From Pseudomonadota bacterium (GTDB lineage Bacteria > Pseudomonadota > Gammaproteobacteria > Steroidobacterales > Steroidobacteraceae), in assembly GCA_023391815.1 (NCBI GenBank), contig JAEWAF010000134.1, positions 14,550 to 78,549 of the forward strand: a stretch of DNA of 64,000 bases, written 5' to 3'. The notes under the pieces were generated by a model that saw only the letters and a program-made list of their open reading frames with translations, did no database searches and was not told where the DNA came from. The position numbers and the translations under genes were made by a program. Positions 32,151 to 41,105 of the stretch are shown in pieces (positions within the stretch are counted from its first letter, which is position 1; the number at the start of each line of letters is the position of its first letter).

Positions 32151-33644
32151 GTGAAAGGAAGTCAAAAAGCCGGCGTGTTGATGTGGCTCCTCGCCGCCGT
32201 CGCCGGTCCGGCGCTCGGCGCCGAGTTGCTGATCGAGCAGGTCACGGTCGTCTCGCCTCAACTCACAGCTCCGCAACCCAAGCAGAACGTCTTGATTCGC
32301 GATGGACGGATCGTGTCCATCAGCCCGAAGCCAGTCAGCGCAAGCGCGGGCGCCACTCGTATCGACGGACGGGGCAAGTTCCTCACGCCGGGGCTCATGG
32401 ACTCGCATGTCCATGTCGGCGAAGTCCCCGGCTTCCCGTTTCTCGCGGACACCGACCCGGCAATGGCTCCGCTGCGCGAGGCATACATACGCCAACAACC
32501 TCGCAGTTATCTCTACTACGGCGTCACTCAGGTGCTGAATCTGATCAGCTCGCCCGAAGCCGCCGCAGCGTTCGAGGCACAGCCACAGCATCCGGACTTG
32601 TATCGTTGTGGCGCGGCGGTCGTGCTCGACGGCTACCCTTCAGTGTTCGTCGAAGACAAGTCCGCCCGCCATGCCGCCTTCCCGGACTATGTGTATGAGC
32701 CCGCCAACGCCGCCAAGCATCCGCTGCCCGCCGGTGATGACGCAGCTCAACACACGCCCGAAGTTGTCATTGGCAAGCTCGCGGCGAGCGGCGTTCGTTG
32801 TGTGAAGATTTTCATCGAGGACGGTTTCGGCGGTGCCAGCGACTGGCCGATCATGAGCAAACAAACCTTGCAGCGAGTGCGCGCCGAGACTCGCAAGCGC
32901 GGCCTGCTGCTGATCGCTCACGCCAACGCCATCGACATGCAGCGCATTGCCGTCGAGGCGCAGGTCGACGTGATCGCGCATGGGCTGTGGAACTGGAACG
33001 AGCACGCCACCGATCAAGGAATGCCGCCGGCCATTGCCGCTCATCTGCGCGACATCCATTCGAACAAGATCGGCTATCAACCGACCCTCCGAGTCATCGC
33101 CGGGCTGGCGGATTTGTTTCGTGAAGACACGTTGAAAGACCCCGCGTACGCCAAGGTCGTCCCGCCCAAATTGCTCGAGTGGTATGCCACCCCGGCGGCC
33201 CAGTGGTTCAAGGAACAAATGCGCCGGGAGATGGGCGGCGTGCCGGACATGAAAGCCATGCACATGTACATGGTCGTGAGCTCGTATGGCATGCGTGCCG
33301 CCAAATATCTGAATGGCCTCGGCCATCCGCTACTGCTCGGCAGTGACACGCCATCCGCGCCGACCTTCGGCGCGCAGCCGGGCTATGACACATATCGTGA
33401 GATGCGCATGATGGCGCAATCGGGAATTCCGCTGCCCGCGATCTTCCGGGCCGGCACCATCAACAACGCCAGGCAGTTCGGGCTGGACAAGGATTACGGC
33501 ACGGTCGAGCCCGGCAAAGTGGCGAACCTCTTGCTGCTCACCGCGAACCCGCTCGAATCGATGCGCGCCTGGACCAGCATCGATCGCGTGATCCTGCGCG
33601 GCTCGGCGATCAACCGTGAATCGCTGGCCGCACCCCGCGAATAG
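32151..33644 (+). CDS. Secreted metal-dependent amidohydrolase
   Basis: A 497-residue protein from a GTG at 32151 with AGGAG six bases before. A signal peptide (about 23 residues, ending GPALG) is followed by an amidohydrolase barrel: metal motifs DSHVHVG, VKIFIEDGFGG (Lys), LIAHAN, DVIAHGLW and LLLGSDTP, with a C-terminal composite beta-sandwich ending in TVEPGKVANLLLLTANP. Related enzymes are imidazolonepropionase/prolidase-type hydrolases; substrate unknown. Divergent from the epimerase with about 260 bp between, so not clearly part of the sugar locus. Confidence 0.85.
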   Translation: MKGSQKAGVLMWLLAAVAGPALGAELLIEQVTVVSPQLTAPQPKQNVLIRDGRIVSISPKPVSASAGATRIDGRGKFLTPGLMDSHVHVGEVPGFPFLADTDPAMAPLREAYIRQQPRSYLYYGVTQVLNLISSPEAAAAFEAQPQHPDLYRCGAAVVLDGYPSVFVEDKSARHAAFPDYVYEPANAAKHPLPAGDDAAQHTPEVVIGKLAASGVRCVKIFIEDGFGGASDWPIMSKQTLQRVRAETRKRGLLLIAHANAIDMQRIAVEAQVDVIAHGLWNWNEHATDQGMPPAIAAHLRDIHSNKIGYQPTLRVIAGLADLFREDTLKDPAYAKVVPPKLLEWYATPAAQWFKEQMRREMGGVPDMKAMHMYMVVSSYGMRAAKYLNGLGHPLLLGSDTPSAPTFGAQPGYDTYREMRMMAQSGIPLPAIFRAGTINNARQFGLDKDYGTVEPGKVANLLLLTANPLESMRAWTSIDRVILRGSAINRESLAAPRE

Positions 33645-33792
33645 TTCCGCCTGATGGCAGGAGTACACGTCGTTACAGAAGTGCAAAGATTCTTAACATT
33701 CATTCGTGAGATTTCAGCCAGGCGCGGATGGACACCCGCGAGCGCACGGACGCAGACTGCCGGGATAACGAGTCCCACAGGGGTGACAGCCA

Positions 33793-35556
33793 ATGAGCAT
33801 GAAGCACGGATCCAAGCTGCTCGGTATCGCGACTGCCCTGGCGCTCTCGGGCGCGATCGGCCCGGCGCTGGCGCTGAATCCAGGCGACAGGGTCGATAAT
33901 TTCCGCCTGCTCGATCACACCGGCGCGTCGCGCCAGCTCTATTACCTTTCCGACATGAAAGCCGTCGTGCTGATGGCGCAAGGCAACGGTTGCGAGGTCG
34001 TTCGCAAATCGCTGCCCGAACTGCAGGCACTGCGAGACAAATATCGCGCGCAAGGCGTCGAGCTGTTGATGATCAACTCCAACCTGGCCGACACGCGCGA
34101 TGCCATCGCGAAGGAAGCAAAGGCGCAAGGCATCGATGTGCCCATCCTGCTCGATGAGACGCAGATCATCGGCGAATCGCTCGGCCTGAAGCGCAATGGC
34201 GAATTGATGGTCATCGACACCAAAGGCTGGAAGGTCGCGTATCGCGGTCCAGTGTCCGCTGGCGGCACTCCGTATGCCGCGAACGCGCTCGACGCAGTGA
34301 TCAACGCAGCGCCCGTGAAGACCGCGCAGGTTGATGCCAGCAAGGGCAAAAGCTGCGATCTGAAATTCCCCGAAGCCGAGCGCAAGCAGGCGCACGCGAA
34401 CATCTCTTATGAGAAAACTATCGCGCCGATGCTCATCGACAACTGCGTCACCTGCCATCGGCAAGGCGGCATCGGTCCGTGGCAGATGACCAGCTACGAG
34501 ATGATCAAAGGTTTCAGCCCGATGATTCGCGAAGTGGTGCGCACCGAGCGCATGCCGCCCTGGCACGCCGATCCGCACTACAACGCATTCTCCAACGATC
34601 GCTCACTCAGCAAGGACGAAATCAAGAACCTGGTGCACTGGATCGAAGCGGGCTCGCCGCGCGGCTCGGGCAGCGATCCGCTGAAGGATTTGAAGAAACA
34701 GTGGCCGGAGTGGGCACTCGGCGAGCCGGATCTGATCGTCGAGATTCCCGCGTTCGAGGTGCCCGCGACCGGTGTGATCCCGTACCAGATGCCAATGGCC
34801 GACAACCCGCTCGGCCATGACGTGTGGGTTCGCGCCGTCGACTTCCAGCCGGGCGATCGCACTGTGCTCCATCACATCATCGCGACCATGGGCTCGAACG
34901 CGGAGAGCGTGCGCGACGGCGGCAGTCTCGGCGGTTATGTACCCGGCGCCGGCCCGATGCTGCTGCCGCCGGAAACGGGCGTGCTGATCAAGAAGGACGC
35001 GAAGTTCTTTTTCCAGATGCACTACACGGTGAGCGGCAAGCCGGCGCGCGACGCGAGTCGGATGGGTTTGTATTTCCGAAAGGATGCGCCTCAGTATCAG
35101 ATGCGTAGCGCCGTGTTGCTCAACCCGCGCCTGAAGATTCCGGCGAACACGAAAGAGCACACGGAGTCGGCCTCGAAGACATTCGACCACGACGTGATTG
35201 TTTACAACCTGCTGCCGCACTCGCATTTCCGCGGCAAAGCGTCGGACTTCATCGCAACCTATCCCGATGGGCGCACCGAGGTGCTGCTGTCGGTGCCGAA
35301 CTACGACTTCAACTGGCAAACCACGTACGAGCTGAAGACACCGAAGCTGCTGCCGGCGGGCACCAAGGTCACGCATCACACCACCTGGGACAACTCGGCG
35401 CAGAACAAAGCGAACCCCGATCCGAATCGGGTCGTGCCCTGGGGTCAGCAGACCTGGGACGAAATGCTCTATGGCGTGATCCGTTATCGCTATGTCAACG
35501 AAAGCGACGCGGCGACGGCGGCGCCCGCGAAGGTGTCGCAGACGTCGGGAGAATGA
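33793..35556 (+). CDS. Thioredoxin-like/cytochrome c/copper monooxygenase-like fusion protein
   Basis: A 587-residue secreted protein (signal peptide ends PALA). Residues about 28-190 form a peroxiredoxin/TlpA-like fold, but the redox site is GNGCEVVRKS with one cysteine. A c-type heme motif CVTCH with downstream IGPWQM and RMPPWHADP follows at about 215-260. The C-terminal half has His/Met motifs DRTVLHHIIATMGS, FQMHYTVSG and LLPHSHFRG, like the second half of PHM/DBH type II copper monooxygenases. It probably oxidises an unknown substrate in the periplasm. The domain order is known from a few environmental bacteria but no function is settled. Confidence 0.8.
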   Translation: MSMKHGSKLLGIATALALSGAIGPALALNPGDRVDNFRLLDHTGASRQLYYLSDMKAVVLMAQGNGCEVVRKSLPELQALRDKYRAQGVELLMINSNLADTRDAIAKEAKAQGIDVPILLDETQIIGESLGLKRNGELMVIDTKGWKVAYRGPVSAGGTPYAANALDAVINAAPVKTAQVDASKGKSCDLKFPEAERKQAHANISYEKTIAPMLIDNCVTCHRQGGIGPWQMTSYEMIKGFSPMIREVVRTERMPPWHADPHYNAFSNDRSLSKDEIKNLVHWIEAGSPRGSGSDPLKDLKKQWPEWALGEPDLIVEIPAFEVPATGVIPYQMPMADNPLGHDVWVRAVDFQPGDRTVLHHIIATMGSNAESVRDGGSLGGYVPGAGPMLLPPETGVLIKKDAKFFFQMHYTVSGKPARDASRMGLYFRKDAPQYQMRSAVLLNPRLKIPANTKEHTESASKTFDHDVIVYNLLPHSHFRGKASDFIATYPDGRTEVLLSVPNYDFNWQTTYELKTPKLLPAGTKVTHHTTWDNSAQNKANPDPNRVVPWGQQTWDEMLYGVIRYRYVNESDAATAAPAKVSQTSGE

Positions 35557-35560
35557 TCGT

Positions 35561-35965
35561 CTAATGAAACAGCTGAAGCGCCCGCGGCAGCGACGCCGCG
35601 GGCGGCGGCTTACCTTGCATGATGGCCGAGATCGCCTCGATGCTCGGTGGCAGATCGGCCGGATTGTAGGGCTTACCGATGAAGCCCAACGCCAGATCCT
35701 GATTCTCGAACGCCGATGGATGTTGGGCACTCACGAACACGGCGGCGATGTGCAGCTCGCGCAGTCGCTTCGCCAGCTCCACGCCGTCACCGGCATGCAT
35801 CAAATCGATGTCGATCAGCGCCAGGGCCGGATGGCCGGTGCGAGCCAGTTCGAGCCCTTCTTCGAGCGTCGCCGCCGGCCCGAGCGTTTCATGCCCCGCC
35901 TGCTCCAGCTCGGCGACCGTGCTCAGTGCGCAAATGGGCTCATCCTCTACTACCAATATCAACAT
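35561..35965 (-). CDS. Stand-alone receiver (CheY-like) domain
   Basis: A 134-residue single-domain response regulator from the ATG at 35965 (MLILVVEDEPICALSTVAEL). Phosphoacceptor is Asp52 in LALIDIDL, the switch Ser/Thr region is AAVFVSAQH, and the Lys is in GFIGKPYN. A proline-rich tail follows with an overlapping GC-rich palindrome in the DNA (CGCCCGCGGC at 35579 against GCCGCGGGCG). No kinase is adjacent; similar lone receivers serve hybrid or HWE kinases elsewhere in the genome. Confidence 0.88.
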   Translation of the reverse strand: MLILVVEDEPICALSTVAELEQAGHETLGPAATLEEGLELARTGHPALALIDIDLMHAGDGVELAKRLRELHIAAVFVSAQHPSAFENQDLALGFIGKPYNPADLPPSIEAISAIMQGKPPPAASLPRALQLFH

Positions 35966-36106
35966 CTTCGTTCGATTTGCGTCGCCGTCTCCTGAAAATG
36001 CCAACGTCGCACGGAAGCGAATCGTTCCTGCACCCGAACGCAAAGAAGAACGCGTCGTTCGTCGGAGAATCGATCACATAGCGAGCACGAAGCGAGCGGC
36101 CCGCGC

Positions 36107-37567
36107 TCAGTTCAGATAGATGGGATTGCCGAGCAAGGCCAGCTTGCCCTCGGCGTCGCGCACGTCGATGCGAATCCAGTGGCGCTTGCCGTCGGATGTT
36201 TCCTCGAAGGACCAGGTGTGCTTCGCTGCCGGGATGGCGGTGCGCCGAGTGGTCTTGCCGTCGCGAATGACCTCGACCGTGCCGCCGATCATCTGTTCGA
36301 TACGCGCGGTGAATGTCACCGCTTGCTTTGCCGGCGCGGACAGTTGTCCGCCCATCGTGACGGTCGAGTCCTTGTAAGTGGCGTTCAGCTCGAGCTTGCG
36401 ATCGCGTGAGCCGACGGTGTCGACGAATACGTTGCCCGCGCGAATGCCTGCCATGATTGCCTCGATGCTCAGCTCTTTCGCGTAGACCACCGTGGTCGGC
36501 ACGCCGATGCGTCCTGGCGGTGGAGACACGTTCTTTGAAGTCACATCATGCGTATCGCTGCCACCGATGGCGGTGAGGCGGTGGCCCTTCTGCAATTGCT
36601 CGTGCCAGAAAGGGATACCGGTGACGGGGCTCTCGATGTCATTGCCATTGACCACTTCCACCGCTTGCACCAGCGACAGATCCGCCGCTGGATTCGGCGA
36701 CCAGCCGCAGCCCATGCAAGCCTCGCCGGTCGGCACTCGCGGATGATTGATCGAGACCAGCGCGCCCTTGTTCTTTGCTGCCGTGAGCAGCGTGTTCCAA
36801 TCGGGGACTGCATTGCTGCCGACGCGGAAGTCCACCGGCTCGCGCAGGTTGAAAGCATTGGCATGGCCTTGGAAGGTAGTCATCTCCATGCCCGGGATCA
36901 GCAGCAGCCGGTCGAAGTACGGCTGCAATGCCGTCAGCTCTTTCACATGCGAGATGGTGTTGTGGTCGGTGAACGCAACGAAGTCCAGGCCGCGGTCGGC
37001 GGCGGAGTCCAAGGTCAGAAACAACGGACAGGGCACACGCTTGTCGCCACTCTTGCTCGCGCAGTTGCCGTCGCTGTGGGCACTGTGCATGTGCAGGTCG
37101 CCGCGATACCAGCCGGCTTCGGAGTTGAGTGGAGCGAGCTCATTGCGCTGGAAATAAACTTCCGCCGTGAACTCGGAAGTTTGACCGTTGCGGATGTTCG
37201 GCACGCCCAGCAGCAGTTGCCATCGACCGGGCATCACCGGACCGGATAGATAGGACGGCGTCGCATCGCTCGATGAAAGCGTGAACGAACGTTTGTTTCC
37301 TCCGCTCCAACCGCGGAACTCGGCCTCGAACGTCTCGCCCGGACCCAGCAGTCCAACATCGATCGTCGTGCGTGCTTCGCGGCCGGTGTAGTCGAAGCGA
37401 ATCTCGATCGTCTTGACGCCCTCGGGGACGTCGAAGGGCAGCAAGCGGTAGGTGCGATAGGCTTTGTCGGTGATGGTGTCGCGGAGGACGAGGTCAGGCG
37501 CTGACGTGGCCGCGTACGAATTGGTTGCAGCCAAGTACAGCAAGACGAGCAAGCTAATGAGCCGCAT
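36107..37567 (-). CDS. CehA/McbA-type PHP metallohydrolase, secreted
   Basis: A 486-residue protein with an 18-20 residue signal peptide. After an N-terminal beta-sandwich, PHP-type metal motifs appear: WYRGDLHMHSAHSDGNCASK, FVAFTDHNTISH, PGMEMTTFQGHANAFN, VSINHPRVPTGE and AIGGSDTHDVTSK. This is the pattern of CehA/McbA family hydrolases, which include carbaryl hydrolase and phosphoester-cleaving enzymes. A C-terminal immunoglobulin-like domain ends the protein. The natural substrate cannot be read from sequence. The TonB receptor upstream reads in the same direction and might supply the substrate. Confidence 0.85.
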   Translation of the reverse strand: MRLISLLVLLYLAATNSYAATSAPDLVLRDTITDKAYRTYRLLPFDVPEGVKTIEIRFDYTGREARTTIDVGLLGPGETFEAEFRGWSGGNKRSFTLSSSDATPSYLSGPVMPGRWQLLLGVPNIRNGQTSEFTAEVYFQRNELAPLNSEAGWYRGDLHMHSAHSDGNCASKSGDKRVPCPLFLTLDSAADRGLDFVAFTDHNTISHVKELTALQPYFDRLLLIPGMEMTTFQGHANAFNLREPVDFRVGSNAVPDWNTLLTAAKNKGALVSINHPRVPTGEACMGCGWSPNPAADLSLVQAVEVVNGNDIESPVTGIPFWHEQLQKGHRLTAIGGSDTHDVTSKNVSPPPGRIGVPTTVVYAKELSIEAIMAGIRAGNVFVDTVGSRDRKLELNATYKDSTVTMGGQLSAPAKQAVTFTARIEQMIGGTVEVIRDGKTTRRTAIPAAKHTWSFEETSDGKRHWIRIDVRDAEGKLALLGNPIYLN

Positions 37568-37810
37568 AGAACCTCAACGGGTTTGTCAGCAAAAACTGAT
37601 TGGACGTGCGCCCCTCGCAAGGACGAGCTCCGTTTCGACCGATCATGGTGAACGTACCGCGACACTTATCTGCTCGGGTCGGCGACATTCGAGCAGGTCA
37701 TTTGCCCCGCGCGCGGCATGCATTGACTCACGCCCAGACTGAGCATCGCGCAAACATTCCGGCGCCGGGCGGCGCGAAGCGCCACCCTTCCAATCATCAC
37801 CGCGGCGGCG

Positions 37811-40279
37811 TTAGAAATCCCACGTCAGCGAGAAGCGGAAGTTCCTGCCGTAGATCGGACGTGCGATGAAGAATGGCGAATTCGCCTCACCGCTCACGAA
37901 CGTGCCCGCGCGGGGATTGCCTTCCGTGAGACCCACTTCATTCAGCAGATTCTCGCCGCGCACGTACACCGTCATGTGCTCGATCGGCGACCAGCGCAGG
38001 TTCGCGCTGAGCACATCATATGAAGGCAGCTTCAGCAGATTGGCCGCGTCCGCATAACGATCGCCAAAGTACTGATAGTCCACCTCGAAGCGCACCTGCT
38101 CGCCGAGCTTGACCGCCGGCGTCACGCGGTAGCTCACTTCCGGCACGCGCAACAGCCGATTGCCGGTGAAGTCGAACGTCGTATTCACGCCGTTGGTCCG
38201 CGTGGTCTGCACGAAGTCGCCGAACTCCGGATCCTGCCAGGTCGCGCTGAAGCCCACGTCCAGCCAATCCGTCGCGCTGACCGAGCCTTCGAGCTCCACA
38301 CCGAGCGTCTCCGTGTCCGTGTAGACGCTCACTTCCTGGTAGCTGCTGGTGTCGGGGTTGTAACGCACATCGCCGAAACGGAACTTGTCATACTTGGTCT
38401 GGAACACGGTCGCGTACAACGACCAGCGATCCGAATCGTATTTGTAGCCGGCCTCGATGAAGTCCATGGTGCGAATCACCGGGGTGGCAAACGCGTTGGT
38501 GATGTAGTCGCCGACGCTCGGCAATCGGAAAGTCGACGTATAGCGCGCGAATACGCCCATGTTCTCCATGAATTGCCAATTGACGCCCGCGGTCCAGCCG
38601 AAGTCGTCATAGTCCGTGTCGAAGCGGTCGTACACGCCCGTGCCGGTGAGCACGGTGTCATCGGCCGTGCTCTGCAGGACACCGAGATTGCGGGCGGCGG
38701 ACTGTTCCACCTTACCTTCCACGTCCACCTGCTCGTAACGCGCGCCGAGATCGACACGCCACTGATCGTTCAGGCTCCACTCGTCCGAGAGATACAAAGC
38801 CTTGGTGAACGACTCGCCCTCGCCGTTCGCGAACTCCGAGCCGTAGCGAATGAAGCCGTTGTCCGTCAGCGTCCGCACCGGATTGCCCGCCGCATCGACC
38901 GCGACCAGGTTGAGCATGCGAGCATTGTCACGAACGTCGATGATGCCGTTGGCCGAGTAGCGATCGAACGCCTCATCGACCTTCGCCAGGTACAAGCCGA
39001 TCGCCACGTCATGCTTCTGACCCGCGATCTCGAAATTGCGCATCAGGCGCAGATCGTTGAGCAGTTCCTCGAGCGGCACGTGCACCTGACGGAACGAGCC
39101 GTCGCTGGTGAGACCGTTGCCGTTCTGGTTCGTGACATTGAACACTTCGTTGGGCGAATTCACATAGCGGAGCTGCACGTCCACGGCACCCGGAACGACC
39201 GTGCCAATGTTGGCGCGCGCAGCGGCGAGTCGAGCGGCGGCGGTGACGGGCGTGTTGGGGAACAGGCCGATACGCGAGCTGTCCGATTCTCTATAGCGTG
39301 TGCCGTTGCGCAGTTGCCAGTCGCCCGGCAGCTGATATTCGAACTTCAACGTGTACTGCGTCAGCTCGACATCGGTGCCGCGGTCGATATCGAGCGGGAA
39401 CGTGCCGTTCGCATTCCGCAGCGTCACGCGGCGGGTCTCCGGACCCGACAAGGTGCCGAAATGCTCATCGATGCCCGGCACGCCGACGATGTCCCCGTCA
39501 GCGTCGTACGTCAGCGGCAGACCGGTGTAGAAAATGACCTTGTCATCGATGCGCTTGACGTTGAAATCCACCGAGCCGCCGTCGAACGAGCGGCCGATCG
39601 CGAACCGCAGCTGACCGCCTTTGTTCGCCGTGTAGCCGGCATCGCGCACACCATCGTCCTCGCGATAGAAACCGCCGAAGCCGAGACGCCACTCGCCGAC
39701 CGGTAAGTTGTACCAACCGTCGACACGACGCAGACCGTAATCGCTGGTTTCAACTTTCACGGTGCCGCCTGCGATCTCGCCGGGCTTGCGAGTGATGAAG
39801 TTGACGACGCCGCCGGGCGCGTTCGACGAGAACATCGATGCCGGGCCGCCGCGCACCACTTCGATACGATCGATGGTGTCGTCGAGACGGAACGACTGAT
39901 CGGCGTTCAACCAGCCCAGACCGGGATCGTGCTGCACGGGCAGGCCATCTTCTTCCATGGCGACGGCGGAAAACCCTTCTTCGGGAATGCCGCGCGCGCG
40001 GATGTTCGCGCTTGCTTCACCACCGGTCGATTCGACCCAGAAGCCGGGCACCGAGCCGAGTGCATCGGCGACGCCGAGGGGCGCATCCATTCGCAGCGAT
40101 TCACCGCCGATGGTCGTGACGGCGTAGCTCACTTCCACCTTGCGGATCTCTTCGACACCGGCGCGGCCGGTGACGACGACTTCTTCCAGATTGTTTGCTG
40201 CATCCTGCGCGTGGGCGAGACCAGCGGCGAAGACCGGCAACGCGAGCGCGAGCCGGATGGCATGACGAAGCTGCGACAT
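37811..40279 (-). CDS. TonB-dependent outer-membrane receptor
   Basis: An 822-residue receptor from the ATG at 40279. A signal peptide (ending LAHA) is followed by a TonB box-like EEVVVTGR, a plug (SLRMDAPLGVADALGSVPGF, DDTIDRIEVVRGGPASMFSS, NAPGGVVNFITRKPG) and a 22-strand barrel ending in RNFRFSLTWDF with the C-terminal Phe signal. The strands and plug resemble receptors for organic nutrients or siderophores; the ligand is unknown. The PHP hydrolase gene lies 243 bp downstream on the same strand. Confidence 0.93.
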   Translation of the reverse strand: MSQLRHAIRLALALPVFAAGLAHAQDAANNLEEVVVTGRAGVEEIRKVEVSYAVTTIGGESLRMDAPLGVADALGSVPGFWVESTGGEASANIRARGIPEEGFSAVAMEEDGLPVQHDPGLGWLNADQSFRLDDTIDRIEVVRGGPASMFSSNAPGGVVNFITRKPGEIAGGTVKVETSDYGLRRVDGWYNLPVGEWRLGFGGFYREDDGVRDAGYTANKGGQLRFAIGRSFDGGSVDFNVKRIDDKVIFYTGLPLTYDADGDIVGVPGIDEHFGTLSGPETRRVTLRNANGTFPLDIDRGTDVELTQYTLKFEYQLPGDWQLRNGTRYRESDSSRIGLFPNTPVTAAARLAAARANIGTVVPGAVDVQLRYVNSPNEVFNVTNQNGNGLTSDGSFRQVHVPLEELLNDLRLMRNFEIAGQKHDVAIGLYLAKVDEAFDRYSANGIIDVRDNARMLNLVAVDAAGNPVRTLTDNGFIRYGSEFANGEGESFTKALYLSDEWSLNDQWRVDLGARYEQVDVEGKVEQSAARNLGVLQSTADDTVLTGTGVYDRFDTDYDDFGWTAGVNWQFMENMGVFARYTSTFRLPSVGDYITNAFATPVIRTMDFIEAGYKYDSDRWSLYATVFQTKYDKFRFGDVRYNPDTSSYQEVSVYTDTETLGVELEGSVSATDWLDVGFSATWQDPEFGDFVQTTRTNGVNTTFDFTGNRLLRVPEVSYRVTPAVKLGEQVRFEVDYQYFGDRYADAANLLKLPSYDVLSANLRWSPIEHMTVYVRGENLLNEVGLTEGNPRAGTFVSGEANSPFFIARPIYGRNFRFSLTWDF

Positions 40280-40479
40280 ATAAACCGTGACATCCCTAGC
40301 AGCGGAAAATGGCGCGCATGCTCGTGGCATGCCATGAAGGCCCGATGACAACAAAATGACGCGGCCGTGACAATCCGCAACTTTCAGAAGAAACAAAATG
40401 TAACTTCCCCCTGCCGCGGACGCGGAACGCAATCAATGCGTCATGGATTGATCTCGGTTCGCTTCACGAGGTACCGCTC

Positions 40480-41097
40480 ATGAAACATGTCAGCTTTGCC
40501 GTGATCGCCGTGTTGCTGATCGCCGGCTGTGGTCAAAAAGAGCACTCGGCTCCGACCACCAACGCGCCGCCACCGGCGGGCGAAGGCCCTTCGGTCACAA
40601 CCACGACCGAGCCGCAGACCAAAGCGACCGCCGAAGCCACAGCCGGCGCGGCCGTGAAGCTCTCACCCACTCAGGGCAATACCGCGAACGGCGCATTGAA
40701 AATTACCGCGGCGGGTACAGGCGTAAAAATTTCAGGAATGGTTCAGGGCCTGAAGCCCGACAGTGAGTTTGGATTTCATTTCCACGAGAAGGGCGATTGC
40801 AGCGCACCCGATGCGACCAGCGCCGGCGCGCACTTCAACCCCGGCAACCAGCAGCACGGCAACCCCCAAGCCCCGCCGCATCACGCCGGTGACATGTTGA
40901 ATGTGAAATCGGATGCCCAGGGCGTGGCCGAAGTGAGCATCGATAATTCCGAGGTCTCATTGCAGACCGGCCAGCCAAACGACGTTCTCGGCAAGGCGGT
41001 GGTGGTGCACGCCAAACCCGACGACTACACGACGCAGCCGTCCGGAAACTCCGGCGACCGCATCGCGTGCGGAGTCGTAGCCATCCAAACGAACTGA
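40480..41097 (+). CDS. sodC: Cu/Zn superoxide dismutase lipoprotein
   Basis: A 205-residue lipoprotein: lipobox LIAGC with Cys17, then a Pro/Thr-rich linker, then the SodC fold. Copper and zinc ligands are in EFGFHFHEKGDC, AGAHFNPGN, HHAGDM and KAVVVHAKPDD; the disulfide is formed by GDC and DRIACG. It removes superoxide in the periplasm. It stands alone between the divergent TonB receptor and the convergent GT39 gene. Confidence 0.95.
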   Translation: MKHVSFAVIAVLLIAGCGQKEHSAPTTNAPPPAGEGPSVTTTTEPQTKATAEATAGAAVKLSPTQGNTANGALKITAAGTGVKISGMVQGLKPDSEFGFHFHEKGDCSAPDATSAGAHFNPGNQQHGNPQAPPHHAGDMLNVKSDAQGVAEVSIDNSEVSLQTGQPNDVLGKAVVVHAKPDDYTTQPSGNSGDRIACGVVAIQTN

Positions 41098-41105
41098 TCG
41101 ATTCG

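Noticed and set aside
35579..35606. Perfect GC-rich palindrome as terminator of the 33793 gene
   Set aside because: It lies inside the coding end of the opposing receiver gene and no T-run follows; kept only as a remark.
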